A stretch of 64,000 nucleotides of DNA from Acidimicrobiales bacterium (GCA_014239855.1 JAAZXY010000003.1:49922-113921); one strand, 5' to 3'; positions 7,964-16,193 are shown, counted from the first letter of the stretch. Translations and numbers: made by a program. The notes: generated by a model not told the origin, from the letters alone.

Positions 7964-8889
7964 CCGGCACCTCGTCGACCCGATCGTTGCCGGAGGTCAC
8001 CGTCACCCTCGACGTCGAGGACCTGCGACCCGACCAGTCGCTCCAGGAAGCGGCACTGCCCGAACGGGTGGTCGAAATGACGAACCGGGTGCTGGACCTG
8101 TTCGGCGAATACGGGGTTCGGGCATCGGTGTACGTGGTCGGCGAGTTGGCCGAGCGACGGCCGGAGCTGGTGCGACGGGCGGCGTCCGAGGGTCACGAGA
8201 TCGGCCTCCACTCGTGGTCCCACGTGCCCATTCCCACCCGGACGCCCGAGACGTTCGCCGAGGAGTGCCGACGTGGCCGGGCCCTGCTCCAGGACCTCTC
8301 CGGCCAGGAGGTGACCGGCTACCGGGCGCCGATGATGTCCCTGGTTCCCGCTGCGGCCTGGGCCATCCCCGTCATTGCCGAGGCCGGCTTCACCTACTCG
8401 TCGAGCGTGCTTCCCGGGCCCAGCCCGCTGTTCGGGTGGCCCGGGCTTCCCCGGCAGCCCTTCCGCTGGTTGAACGGCCCGATCGAGTTCCCGTGTCCCC
8501 TGGTTCGCATGCCCGGCATCGACCTCCCCTACCTGGGGGGCACCTACCTCCGCCTCCTGCCGTCCTTCGTCCGGCGCCACGGCCTTCGCCGCTCCACCTC
8601 CGACGAGGCGCTCTGGGCCTATTGCCACCCGTGGGAGTTCGATCCCGACGAGGACTTCCACCCCCATGAGCACATCGGGATGCTGGCCAGCCGGGTGGCG
8701 TGGCTGAGGCGCTCCCGCATGGAACGCCAGGTTCGTCGTCTGCTGGCCGATCCGCTCGCCGGGCCGCTCGGCGAGGTGGCCTCCGGACTCGTCGCCAGCG
8801 ACGCCCCGCTGCCGGTGGTCGACCCCACCGCGTCCACCACCGCTGGTCGGGTCGCCCGCTGGGCCGACGGACGTCTGAGGGACCGGTGA
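7960..8889 (+). CDS. Polysaccharide deacetylase (NodB-like)
   Basis: This 309-residue protein opens with TLDVED (Asp18, Glu20, Asp21), the variant of the catalytic Asp motif found in the DUF3473/PuuE-like branch of polysaccharide deacetylases. It then has the metal-binding HxxxH as His84 and His88, and YRAPMM around residue 112. The family removes N-acetyl groups from sugars or processes related amide substrates. No signal peptide is visible, so it may act on a cytoplasmic lipid-linked intermediate. The ATG at 7960 gives a 4-bp overlap with the previous stop. The 3' end overlaps the GTG of the next GT-C gene by 4 bp. Confidence 0.85.
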   Translation: MTGTSSTRSLPEVTVTLDVEDLRPDQSLQEAALPERVVEMTNRVLDLFGEYGVRASVYVVGELAERRPELVRRAASEGHEIGLHSWSHVPIPTRTPETFAEECRRGRALLQDLSGQEVTGYRAPMMSLVPAAAWAIPVIAEAGFTYSSSVLPGPSPLFGWPGLPRQPFRWLNGPIEFPCPLVRMPGIDLPYLGGTYLRLLPSFVRRHGLRRSTSDEALWAYCHPWEFDPDEDFHPHEHIGMLASRVAWLRRSRMERQVRRLLADPLAGPLGEVASGLVASDAPLPVVDPTASTTAGRVARWADGRLRDR

Positions 8890-10310
8890 ACGCGCTGACC
8901 CGGTGGTGGCCCCCGACGTTCCGGGGGCGCCTCACCCTGATCGTGGTGGCCGGGCTGGTCATCCGCCTGGCCCACCTGGTCCTCATCGCCGCGGACAACC
9001 CGCTCAGTGGCGACGCCTCCAGCTACCACCTGGCCGCCAACCTGTGGGCCGACGGCCTGGGCTTCCCGGAGCCGTTCCGTCACCTCTTCGGCGGGATGGA
9101 CGTGGTTCGGGTGGCCGACGGTGGCACGAGGATCGTCGAGACGCCGATCGGGCACCTCGAACGGACGGCCGGACATCCGCCGGTGTGGGCCGTCCTCCTG
9201 GGAATCTTCTCCTTCCTCGGCGCTACCTCGATCATCGAACAGCAGGTGGTCTCGGTGTTGCTGGGGGCACCGGCCATCGCCCTCATGGGCCTGCTGGGCC
9301 GGGAGGTGCGGTCCGAACGACTGGGGCTGATCGCCGCGGCCATCACCGCCACCTACGCCTTCATCTGGGTCAGCGACGGGCTCCTGATGGCCGAGACCCC
9401 GGCCATTGCCGCAGCGGCGGGGACCATGCTGGTGGGCGTCCGTTTCTGGCGATCGCCGACCCGCCGGGCAGCTGCGCTTCTGGGCCTGATCGGCGGTCTG
9501 GCCGCCCTCACCAGAGCCGAACTGGTGCTGTTCCTGCCTCTGGTGGCCGGCGTGGTGGTGCTGCGTACGGCGCTGCCCTGGCGGGAACGACTGGTCCGTT
9601 TCGCGGTCTGCGGGCTCACCGCCGTGCTGCTGTGCATGCCGTGGTTCGTTCGCAACACCATGGCCTTCGACACGCCGGTCCTGTTCTCCAACGGGATGGG
9701 AACCGTGCTGGTCCAGGCCAACTGCGACGCCACCTACTTCGGGACCGACCTCGGCTACTGGAACCTGGACTGCGGGCTCCCCATCCCCTACGGCGAGGAC
9801 GGACGGTTGCTGGGCGAGGTGGAGCGGGACGAGGTGGTGCGGGAGCGGGCCACCTCGTACATCTCGGCCAACCGGGGCCGCCTCCTCTCGGTGGTCGTTC
9901 CCGCCCGGATCGGCCGTATGTGGGGGGTCTACGAACCCATCGGGCAGCTTCGACGCGATGTGCAGGCCGACCGCCGGTCGTTCGCCGTCTCGGCCCTCGG
10001 CCTGGCACAGTTCGCCCTGCTGGTACCCGCCGCGGTGGCCGGCATGGCGATCGTCCGACGTCGACGGGGCCCGCTGCTGGTGCTCGCCGCGTGGATCCCC
10101 ATCGTCACGTTCACCGCGGCCAGCGCCTTCGGCAACACCCGCTACCGGACGGCGGCCGAGGCCTCCATCGTGATCCTGGCTGCCGTGGCCGTCGACGCCG
10201 CCCTCGGCTGGTGGAGTCGGCGTCGCTCCGAAGGTCGGCCCGAGGCTCAGCCCGAGGCCGAACCTGAGACCGGTACCTTGGCTTCGCAGCCCCCGGGCGG
10301 ATCGTCGTAG
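8886..10310 (+). CDS. GT-C family membrane glycosyltransferase, paralogue B
   Basis: This 474-residue protein is a full-length paralogue of the gene at 6536. It shares the NPLSGD / YHxAANLxADGLGF loop, AGHPPxW, TRAEL, NCDATYFG and the second loop Cys. It starts at a GTG overlapping the deacetylase stop. The C-terminus after the last helix is a Pro-Glu-rich tail built from a 12-bp duplication at 10238-10261. Its last 64 bp overlap the 3' end of the convergent SGNH hydrolase gene. Two paralogues around one deacetylase suggest successive sugar transfers with a trimming step between, but this is inference. Confidence 0.8.
   Translation: MNALTRWWPPTFRGRLTLIVVAGLVIRLAHLVLIAADNPLSGDASSYHLAANLWADGLGFPEPFRHLFGGMDVVRVADGGTRIVETPIGHLERTAGHPPVWAVLLGIFSFLGATSIIEQQVVSVLLGAPAIALMGLLGREVRSERLGLIAAAITATYAFIWVSDGLLMAETPAIAAAAGTMLVGVRFWRSPTRRAAALLGLIGGLAALTRAELVLFLPLVAGVVVLRTALPWRERLVRFAVCGLTAVLLCMPWFVRNTMAFDTPVLFSNGMGTVLVQANCDATYFGTDLGYWNLDCGLPIPYGEDGRLLGEVERDEVVRERATSYISANRGRLLSVVVPARIGRMWGVYEPIGQLRRDVQADRRSFAVSALGLAQFALLVPAAVAGMAIVRRRRGPLLVLAAWIPIVTFTAASAFGNTRYRTAAEASIVILAAVAVDAALGWWSRRRSEGRPEAQPEAEPETGTLASQPPGGSS
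10238..10261 (+). repeat. 12-bp tandem duplication in a gene 3' end
   Basis: GCCCGAGGCTCA is followed at once by GCCCGAGGCCGA, encoding a Pro-Glu-Ala-rich tail of the GT-C enzyme. The repeat lies partly in the region shared with the convergent gene. Confidence 0.7.
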
Positions 10311-11068
10311 CGGGCATCGCCCGTCCACGGCCCCTCCCACCACCGACCTGACGCATCGGGTACCCCGAAACGGTCGATCAGCACGTCGAGCACGGCCCGC
10401 CCCAGCAGCGAGGCTCCGCCGGGACACAGGTGCCCGTCGTCCCTGCCGTCACGGACCTTGCGGACCTGCACGTCTCTGCCGTCCACCCCCGGCCGAAAGC
10501 GGCTGAAGTCTCCGGCCTCGTCACCCAGGAGGGGTCCGGTGACCACGTGGGTGACGTCACCCCACTGGTCGGCCAGAGCGGCGAACAGTCCGTTGGCCGT
10601 CCGCCGGGCCTCCTCGATCCCCTCACCGGGAGGGGTGGGGGGCATGGCCAGCCACACCACGTGGGCCCCATCCTCCGTCAACCGGTCGGCCACCTCGTCC
10701 AGCCGCACCGCATAGGCGGTGGGATCGTCCACGATCTCGCCGAGATCCCAGCCTCCGAGCATCACCACCACGACGTCCGGATCACCAGCCAGGGCGTCGG
10801 TGAGGTAGTCGTCGATCCCGGGACGCAGCAGACCGACCCCGCCGATGGAACGGGTGTCGACGACCACCGATCCGGTCGCCTCCAGAGCGGCACGGATTCC
10901 GGGGTCGGCGTCGTAGGTGACGCTGTCGCCAATGGTGACCACCTGCAGCGCCCGCTCGCCGACCAACGACGGAAGGACGGCCACCAACGCGACGACCAGC
11001 AGCACCGCCAGGAGGGCCCGGCTGCCGAAGGAACCGCCAGCCCGGACACGAGCCGGAGAGTTGACCAT
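10247..11068 (-). CDS. Membrane-anchored SGNH/GDSL hydrolase
   Basis: This 273-residue protein has an N-terminal hydrophobic segment (about 17-36) that could be a signal anchor. It then has GDS at residues 47-49 (catalytic Ser49), a VVVVMLGGWDLG block III and DDGHLCPGG near residue 220 with the catalytic-type Asp and His. Members of this clan deacylate or esterify surface sugars or lipids outside the cytoplasm. Upstream in-frame codons are open, but the ATG at 11068 is chosen because TACCCT lies 6 nt before it. It belongs to the same family type as the protein at 13678, so the locus encodes two SGNH enzymes. Confidence 0.8.
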   Translation of the reverse strand: MVNSPARVRAGGSFGSRALLAVLLVVALVAVLPSLVGERALQVVTIGDSVTYDADPGIRAALEATGSVVVDTRSIGGVGLLRPGIDDYLTDALAGDPDVVVVMLGGWDLGEIVDDPTAYAVRLDEVADRLTEDGAHVVWLAMPPTPPGEGIEEARRTANGLFAALADQWGDVTHVVTGPLLGDEAGDFSRFRPGVDGRDVQVRKVRDGRDDGHLCPGGASLLGRAVLDVLIDRFGVPDASGRWWEGPWTGDARYDDPPGGCEAKVPVSGSASG

Positions 11069-11074
11069 GGGCCG

Positions 11075-11080
11075 AGGGTA
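11075..11080 (-). promoter_or_regulatory. -10 box TACCCT, leaderless promoter
   Basis: The minus-strand TACCCT ends 6 nt before the ATG at 11068. Confidence 0.5.
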
Positions 11081-11150
11081 CGACCCGGAGGTCGTGGGGC
11101 TCCGGACCGGCCCGGATCGACCGATGACCGACCGGTAGGATTCCCTACCC

Positions 11151-11534
11151 ATGACCCGCTCCCGGACAACCCGACGGCAGTGGTGGGCCATCGCATCCCT
11201 GCTGGTCGGCCTGTGGATCGTCCTGGCGCCCTTCAACCGACCGCTTCCGGGTGGTGAGGCGTTCTCCTTCGAGGCCACGCCGGAGATCGGTTGTCGGACG
11301 CCGGTGGTCGGGATGTTCGGCGACGACCAGCCGCTCACCGAGGTGTACACCACGCCGATCCCCGCCGAGGGCGATCCAATCGAGCAACGCCGGGTTGACT
11401 GCACCGGGCGGGCCCGGTTCCGGGTGACACTCGGCGGCCTGTTGACGCTGACCTCCCTGGCCCTGGCCACCAGGACGCGCCGGCCCACCCCCGATCAAAG
11501 CGACGATCAAAGAGCCGACCGACCCGGTGCCTGA
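11151..11534 (+). CDS. Hypothetical membrane protein with two TM segments
   Basis: This 127-residue protein is not recognised as a named family. It has an N-terminal hydrophobic helix (about 12-27), an extracytoplasmic stretch with two cysteines (CRTP and DCTGR, possibly a disulphide), and a second helix (about 92-107). The tail is charged. The tail contains a 12-bp duplication, GATCAAAGCGAC then GATCAAAGAGCC, at 11493-11516. It is divergent from the SGNH gene and overlaps the next gene by 8 bp. A TAGGAT lies 9 nt before the ATG. Its place between an SGNH enzyme and glycosyltransferases suggests an envelope role, but no function can be assigned. Confidence 0.6.
   Translation: MTRSRTTRRQWWAIASLLVGLWIVLAPFNRPLPGGEAFSFEATPEIGCRTPVVGMFGDDQPLTEVYTTPIPAEGDPIEQRRVDCTGRARFRVTLGGLLTLTSLALATRTRRPTPDQSDDQRADRPGA
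11493..11516 (+). repeat. 12-bp tandem duplication in a gene 3' end
   Basis: GATCAAAGCGAC and GATCAAAGAGCC are adjacent near the stop of the gene at 11151-11534. Confidence 0.65.
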
Positions 11535-11571
11535 CCGGCAGATGCCTGAAGGGCACATTCCTGAACAACAC
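11527..11571 (+). repeat. 15-bp tandem repeat, three copies, at a start codon
   Basis: Units at 11527, 11542 and 11557 encode MPDRQ, MPEGH and IPEQH. Two of the three carry a usable start codon (GTG, ATG), so the repeat creates an alternative start. Confidence 0.7.
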
Positions 11572-12522
11572 TCCGACGATGGTCGGGACCTGACGCCCAC
11601 CGCGGATCTCCTGAATCTGGTGTTCGGCTTCCAGCCCGCCATCGGTTCCGGGTACCTCGACTGGTACTACCGGGGAAATCCCGAGGGGCCGGCTTCGGTG
11701 GGCAACGCGCACGACGACGGCCGCCTGGTCGGCAACTACGCACTGATCCCGCTCCGGTTCCACACTGCCCGCTCCTCCGGCACCAGCGGCGTCCTGCGAC
11801 TGGGGCTGGGCGTGGACCTCTCGACCCATCCCGAGTCCCGGAGGACCGGCGCCTTCCGTCGAACCGTCGAGGACAGCTACCGCGCCGGCACCGCCGACGG
11901 GCTGGACGCGATCCTCGGTGTCGCCAACGCGGAGTCCGTGCCCCGTATGGCCGAGACCCTCGGTTGGCGACGCATGCCCGACTTCCGGGCCCGCTTCCTC
12001 GCCCCGCTCCCCGACGGTGTCGACACCACCAGTCACCCGGTTGACGGCGACCTGCTCGCCGGCCCACTACCGGATGAGGCGCTCCCCCAGCCGACCCAAC
12101 CACCGCCCACCGGTCACGGGACCCGTTGGACCGCGGAGCTCCTGCGGTGGCGATTGGCCCGTCCGGGAGCCCGGTACGTCCTGCACCTCCGCGAGGGCGT
12201 GGCCTTCGTCAGCACGGTCAGCCGGCACGGCCCGCTAAGGGTGGCCGTCCTCCTCAAGGTGCTGGCCCGGCGGCCCGATGTCCGCCCCGTGTCACCCCGG
12301 GCCATTGCCGCGGTTCTTGCCCGCCACCACCGGACGCCCCTGATCCTGCACTGGGGAGCAACACCCCTGCTGCGCCCCGGCGGGTTCGCGTTGCCGCGCC
12401 GACTCATGCCCAGCCCCCTGGGTCTCGTGCTCCACGCCTTCGAGGACGACGGCGTCCCCCGGCTGATCGAGGACGACCTGACCCTGACCGCCTTCGAGTT
12501 CCTCGACTTCGACGCATACTGA
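11527..12522 (+). CDS. GNAT-like acyltransferase
   Basis: This 331-residue soluble protein has a central stretch LRLGLGVDLSTHPESRRTGAF followed by ILGVANAESVPRM, resembling strand 4, the acyl-CoA pyrophosphate loop and the strand-5 Asn of GNAT or FemAB-like acetyltransferases. An early YLDWYYRGNP segment is common in such polysaccharide-locus enzymes. The N-terminus is odd: three 15-bp units encode MPDRQ, MPEGH and IPEQH, and both the GTG at 11527 and the ATG at 11542 could start translation. The gene overlaps its upstream neighbour by 8 bp and is followed 5 bp later by the GT2 gene. It probably acylates an amino sugar, by context only. Confidence 0.6.
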   Translation: MPDRQMPEGHIPEQHSDDGRDLTPTADLLNLVFGFQPAIGSGYLDWYYRGNPEGPASVGNAHDDGRLVGNYALIPLRFHTARSSGTSGVLRLGLGVDLSTHPESRRTGAFRRTVEDSYRAGTADGLDAILGVANAESVPRMAETLGWRRMPDFRARFLAPLPDGVDTTSHPVDGDLLAGPLPDEALPQPTQPPPTGHGTRWTAELLRWRLARPGARYVLHLREGVAFVSTVSRHGPLRVAVLLKVLARRPDVRPVSPRAIAAVLARHHRTPLILHWGATPLLRPGGFALPRRLMPSPLGLVLHAFEDDGVPRLIEDDLTLTAFEFLDFDAY

Positions 12523-12527
12523 CCATC

Positions 12528-13259
12528 GTGCGAACCGCCGTCATCATCCCCGCCTTCAATGAGGCCGCCGCCCTTCCGGCGGTGCTGGCCGACCTGGCCG
12601 CCCACGTACCCGAGCACCACGTCATCGTGGTCGACGACGGATCCACCGACGGCACGCACCTCGCCGCGGTGGCCGGTGGTGCCACCTGCCTTCGCCTGCC
12701 CTTCAACCTGGGAATCGGTGGCGCCCTGCGTCTCGGCTTCCGGCACGCCGTGCGCGAGGGCTTCGACCGGGCCTACCAGTTCGACGCCGATGGCCAGCAC
12801 GACGCCACCCAGGTTCCGGCGCTGCTGGCCGCCCTGGATGACGCCGACATGGTCGTCGGGAGCCGGTTCGCCGATGACCAGGGCTACCGCGTGGGTCGGA
12901 GCCGGGGCGTGGCCATGGCACTACTCCGGCGTCTGGTCGGAGCCATCAGTGGCCAGCGGTTCACCGACACCTCGTCGGGATTCCGGGCCTTTCGCCGACC
13001 GGTCCTGGAGTTCTTCGCCACCGAGTACCCGATGGAGTACATGGAGTCCGTCGAGGCCCTCGTCCTGGCGGTGCGCCACGGGTTCACCGTCCGCGAGGTT
13101 CCGGTGACCATGCGGGATCGCACCGCGGGCACGGCGTCCAACCGGAACCTCCGGTTGGCCTACCACTTCGTCCGGCTGCTCATCGTCCTGGTGGCCGGCG
13201 GCCCGGGTGGGCGGACCCGCCGATCCGGCAGAAGGCGGAAGGCGGACGCCGCGACATGA
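12528..13259 (+). CDS. Family 2 glycosyltransferase (DPM1/DPG synthase-like)
   Basis: This 243-residue cytosolic GT-A enzyme opens with VIIPAFNEA, then VVDDGSTDGT around residues 37-46 and an FDADGQHD motif with the metal-binding DxD-type aspartates. GSRFADDQGYRVGRSRG and TDTSSGFRAF elements follow, typical of dolichyl-phosphate mannose synthase-like enzymes. It would make a polyprenyl-phosphate sugar donor, which the GT-C enzymes of this locus need. The GTG at 12528, 5 bp after the previous stop, gives an N-terminus starting directly at the nucleotide-binding strand. The stop overlaps the DUF2304 start by 4 bp, a pairing seen widely. Confidence 0.88.
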   Translation: MRTAVIIPAFNEAAALPAVLADLAAHVPEHHVIVVDDGSTDGTHLAAVAGGATCLRLPFNLGIGGALRLGFRHAVREGFDRAYQFDADGQHDATQVPALLAALDDADMVVGSRFADDQGYRVGRSRGVAMALLRRLVGAISGQRFTDTSSGFRAFRRPVLEFFATEYPMEYMESVEALVLAVRHGFTVREVPVTMRDRTAGTASNRNLRLAYHFVRLLIVLVAGGPGGRTRRSGRRRKADAAT

Positions 13260-13681
13260 CCGGTCAGACCCACGCCCTGCTGGCCGCCCTCACGGTGGTG
13301 GCCGTGCTGGTCATCATCCGCCTCGTCCGACGGGGCGCCCTGAAGGCCAAGTACTCGGTTCTCTGGCTGACCGTGGGGCTGGTGCTTGCCGTGGCCGCCT
13401 CGGTTCCCACCCTCCTGGACCGCCTGGCCGAGCGTCTGGGCATCTGGTACCAGCCCACGCTCTTCCTGCTGTTGGCCATCGGCTTCCTGCTCCTGGTGGC
13501 CATGCACTTCTCCTACGAGCTCTCCCGACTGGAGAAGCGGGTCCGCGCCCTGGCCGAGGAACTGGCCCTCCTGCGTGGACCGGTCACCCTCGATGGCGAC
13601 CGTCCCGCCGTCCCCGACGAAGATCAGCCCGACGAAGATCAACCCGACGAACCCCCCGGGCCCAGAGGGGCATCGGGCTAG
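13256..13681 (+). CDS. DUF2304 membrane protein
   Basis: This 141-residue protein has hydrophobic segments near residues 6-21, 35-50 and 65-82, a basic RLVRRGALKAKYSVLWL element between the first two, and a coiled-coil-like ELSRLEKRVRALAEELALL helix. This matches DUF2304 proteins, which usually follow a family 2 glycosyltransferase as here. The acidic tail DEDQPDEDQPDEP is encoded by a 15-bp tandem repeat at 13616-13660. ATGA overlap with the GT2 gene indicates coupling. The stop overlaps the end of the convergent SGNH gene by 4 bp. The family's biochemical role is not established; a scaffold or helper for GT2 is inferred. Confidence 0.8.
   Translation: MTGQTHALLAALTVVAVLVIIRLVRRGALKAKYSVLWLTVGLVLAVAASVPTLLDRLAERLGIWYQPTLFLLLAIGFLLLVAMHFSYELSRLEKRVRALAEELALLRGPVTLDGDRPAVPDEDQPDEDQPDEPPGPRGASG
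13616..13660 (+). repeat. 15-bp tandem repeat, three copies, in a gene 3' end
   Basis: GACGAAGATCAGCCC, GACGAAGATCAACCC and a diverged third unit starting GACGAACCC encode the acidic C-terminal tail of the DUF2304 protein. Confidence 0.7.
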
Positions 13682-14796
13682 GAGCCCGGCTCCACCCAGC
13701 CGTCCACCACCCAGCCGTCCTCCACCAGGCGGTCCTCCAACTGGCGGGCCAGCAGGTCGGCCCCCACTTCGTGGAAGTGGACACCGTGGTCCTTTCGCAG
13801 GGGTACCTCGGCGCCGGAGGCATCGGTCAGTACCTCCCGGTAGGCCCCTTCGGCATCACCCAGGACGGCCATGCTGTCGATCATGGTCACCCCGGCTCCC
13901 CACGCCGTGGCCGCATCGATCCAGACGGCGTTCAGGTCATCGGTCAGGAACCGGGCGTCACGCATCCGCGGGGTGGTCCACCAGTAGACGTGGGCGCCGT
14001 CGGCCCGCCAGTGGGCAATGGCGTCGTCGGTCCGCTCGGACAGGACCTCCCTCCAACGCCGACTGCCGGGGACGAGGTCTTCTCCCTCGATGGCGTAGCC
14101 CTCGAACTCGTTGGCACCGATCATGACCACCACCACGTCGGGCCTCACGTCGGCCACCAGACGGTCGTAGTCGGTCAGGACGTGGTCGTCCCAGTCCCAG
14201 TGGGGCACGGTGAAGCCGAACCCCAGGGCGCCCCTCCCCTCCACCGTCACGTCGGCCCGCGGATCCAGGACGCGGTCCATGCCGTACTGGAGGTCGAGCA
14301 TCAGGGAATCGCCCACGGCCAGGATGCGGAGCGGCTCGTCCGCGTTGGCGGTCCGGGGGGCACGGGTGGTCGGTGGCGCACCAGTCGTCGAAGGGGCCTC
14401 GGACGTCGATGGAGCCCCGGTCGTGGACGAGCCGGTCGTGGACGAGCCGGTCGAAGATGACGGCGGCAGAGAGGTCGTGGCGCCGCCGGTGGTTGCCGGT
14501 GCCTCGTCGGTCGGCTTGACCGCCGGTGCAGCAGCAGGTCGGGCTCCACCATCGGACAGGTCATCCCACCGGTCCTCGATGAATCGGAGGGGGGCATCGA
14601 GCGAGAGGCTCCGGGACACTCCACCCACCGGCTCGGCCCAGGCCCGGGCCGCCGTTCGGGCCCATCCGGCATCACGCGTGTCGGCCCAGGTGTCGAGAGT
14701 GTCGGGTGCCAGAAGGCTTCCACCGACCAGCACCAGGAGGACGATGCCGTGGAGGCGGGCGGCCCGTCGGCGTGGACTGGCATCCGGCTCCGTCAT
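13678..14796 (-). CDS. SGNH hydrolase (DUF459-like) with Ser/Thr linker
   Basis: This 372-residue protein has a signal-anchor segment near residues 16-30 and a low-complexity Ser/Thr/Pro/Ala linker (about 86-150). The SGNH domain follows, with GDS at 162-164, an MIGANEF block III containing the oxyanion Asn, and KDHGVHFHEVG near the C-terminus with the catalytic-type Asp and His. The layout matches extracytoplasmic DUF459-like hydrolases that act on surface polymers. The linker contains a perfect 15-bp duplication at 14419-14448. The start ATG is preceded by a TATCCT box 9 nt upstream. It is the second SGNH enzyme of the locus. Confidence 0.8.
   Translation of the reverse strand: MTEPDASPRRRAARLHGIVLLVLVGGSLLAPDTLDTWADTRDAGWARTAARAWAEPVGGVSRSLSLDAPLRFIEDRWDDLSDGGARPAAAPAVKPTDEAPATTGGATTSLPPSSSTGSSTTGSSTTGAPSTSEAPSTTGAPPTTRAPRTANADEPLRILAVGDSLMLDLQYGMDRVLDPRADVTVEGRGALGFGFTVPHWDWDDHVLTDYDRLVADVRPDVVVVMIGANEFEGYAIEGEDLVPGSRRWREVLSERTDDAIAHWRADGAHVYWWTTPRMRDARFLTDDLNAVWIDAATAWGAGVTMIDSMAVLGDAEGAYREVLTDASGAEVPLRKDHGVHFHEVGADLLARQLEDRLVEDGWVVDGWVEPGS
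14419..14448 (-). repeat. Perfect 15-bp tandem duplication in a linker
   Basis: GGTCGTGGACGAGCC is repeated twice without mismatch, encoding part of the Ser/Thr-Gly linker of the SGNH protein. Confidence 0.8.
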
Positions 14797-14805
14797 GGGC
14801 CGGGA

Positions 14806-14811
14806 AGGATA
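14806..14811 (-). promoter_or_regulatory. -10 box TATCCT
   Basis: The minus-strand TATCCT ends 9 nt before the ATG at 14796. Confidence 0.45.
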
Positions 14812-14963
14812 GTGCGCTTCCGTTACGCGACCGCGGATGTTGCGATTATGTTACGGGAATGCCGCGATCTCCGATCCCGGTTCGTTTACCGTTTTCAACA
14901 GCGAGCCCGGTCCGGTCTTCCGGAGGCAGGGTTCGCCGGACAACCAAAGGGGTTACCAACATC

Positions 14964-15287
14964 ATGATGGCAACGATTCTGACGCTCATCGTCCTGGGAA
15001 TGATCTTCCAGGGCGTGCTGGCCGTGCTCAACAGCATCCTCGACACCGTCGGTGTCAGCGGGATTCTGGGGAGCGTCCCGGTCTTGGGCTCCAACCTCAA
15101 CCTGATCTGGGCGTATCTCTTCGTCGTGATCAGCGAGGTCGGCGGCTTCGGCTACGGCGCCTCGACCGAGATTCTCGGTATGGGCGAGTTCGGCACCGAC
15201 GTCGGCACCGCCTTGGCGATCACGGCCTTCATCCCGGTGAAGGACGCCGCTCTCTCGGCTCTCGGCAAGGGCCTGGCCCGCGGCTGA
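14964..15287 (+). CDS. Small membrane protein, unknown function
   Basis: This 107-residue protein is not recognised. It is hydrophobic, with segments near residues 4-25, 33-60 and 78-95, and has Gly-rich turns such as GVSGILGSVPVLGSN and GGFGYGASTEILG. The ATG at 14964 is preferred over further upstream in-frame codons because AAAGGGG at 14946-14952 is a clear Shine-Dalgarno 11 nt upstream; the following ATG is also possible. The unusually A+T-rich upstream region, with TATGTT near 14848 and TTTACCGTTTTC near 14886, contrasts with its neighbours and is probably the promoter. It stands alone and is closed by a strong terminator, so it may be a highly expressed single gene. Confidence 0.7.
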   Translation: MMATILTLIVLGMIFQGVLAVLNSILDTVGVSGILGSVPVLGSNLNLIWAYLFVVISEVGGFGYGASTEILGMGEFGTDVGTALAITAFIPVKDAALSALGKGLARG

Positions 15288-15300
15288 TCCAGCTCGAGCA

Positions 15301-15342
15301 GGAAGCCCCGTCGCCTCCGGGCGGCGGGGCTTCCGTCGTTTT
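15301..15342 (+). terminator. Rho-independent terminator
   Basis: GGAAGCCCCG at 15301-15310 pairs perfectly with CGGGGCTTCC at 15325-15334 around a 14-nt loop, followed by GTCGTTTT. It is the clearest intrinsic terminator in the window and closes the small membrane protein gene. Confidence 0.85.
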
Positions 15343-15423
15343 GGGGTCGAGGCACCACCCGAGGGGCTCCTCCTCCCCTTCCGATCCGGGCCGGCAGTCC
15401 CGAACAGGTGTTCGGTGCATTGG

Positions 15424-15429
15424 TATGCT
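15424..15429 (+). promoter_or_regulatory. -10 box TATGCT, leaderless promoter
   Basis: TATGCT is followed by 6 nt and the GTG at 15436. Confidence 0.5.
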
Positions 15430-15435
15430 GTTGGT

Positions 15436-16113
15436 GTGTCCACCGCACTTCTCCCCGGTTCAGCGGGACTCCAGGGCAGCCTCTTCGGCGGTGGGCCGCT
15501 ACGGCTGCGTCCGCTCGGGTCCTCCGTCAGGGAGACGGTTCTGGACGACGACTGCCGGATCGACCACGTCGCCGGCTGGATGGACGGCGCCGACGACCTC
15601 TTCCTCGAACTCCTCGAGACCCTCCGGTGGCAGAGCCACCGACGGTGGATGATCGACCACGAGGTACTGGAGCCCCGTCTCTCGACCGGCATCATTGAGC
15701 CCTCAGCCGCCATGCGGGCCATGGCCCGCGCGCTGACCGACCACTACGGGCGGGGATTCGTGGCCGCCTGGGCCAACCTCTACCGGGACGGGACCGACAG
15801 CGTGGCCTGGCACGGCGACCGGCACCGTCCGGGCAGCCTGCACGATGACGTGGCCCTCGTCTCGACGGGTGGGCCCCGCACCTTCCGGATCCGCCCGCAG
15901 GGCGGTGGGTCCTCGCTGGCCTGGACGCTGGCCTCGGGCGACCTTCTGGTCATGCGTGGACCGGTGCAGCAGCGCTTCGAGCACTGTGTGCCCAAGGTGT
16001 CCTCCGCCGGCCCCCGGATCAGCATCGCCCTTCGCTGCCCCATGGGCCGGGAGTTCGACCAGATGGTGCAGCCCGGCCCCTCGGGGCCCCGCCGGATGGA
16101 CCGCCGAACCTGA
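15436..16113 (+). CDS. AlkB-like 2-oxoglutarate/Fe(II) dioxygenase
   Basis: This 225-residue protein has the AlkB iron triad HxD in WHGDRH (His126, Asp128), the distal His183 in RFEHCVPK, and the 2-oxoglutarate-binding arginines in GPRISIALR (Arg194, Arg200). An ANLYRDGTDSVAWHGD stretch is typical of the ALKBH2/3-like bacterial group that repairs methylated bases by oxidative dealkylation. An upstream ATG at 15415 is open, but the GTG at 15436 fits the leaderless pattern with TATGCT 6 nt before it. The gene stands alone between a terminator and the SDR promoter. The exact substrate (1-methyladenine, 3-methylcytosine or another) is not determined. Confidence 0.88.
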   Translation: MSTALLPGSAGLQGSLFGGGPLRLRPLGSSVRETVLDDDCRIDHVAGWMDGADDLFLELLETLRWQSHRRWMIDHEVLEPRLSTGIIEPSAAMRAMARALTDHYGRGFVAAWANLYRDGTDSVAWHGDRHRPGSLHDDVALVSTGGPRTFRIRPQGGGSSLAWTLASGDLLVMRGPVQQRFEHCVPKVSSAGPRISIALRCPMGREFDQMVQPGPSGPRRMDRRT

Positions 16114-16193
16114 GTCCCGTTCCCCTCCGGGCGGCCGCTACCTTCAATCGGGCGACCGGCGCCAGTCGGGCCAGACGGACAGGAGAATGCGGC

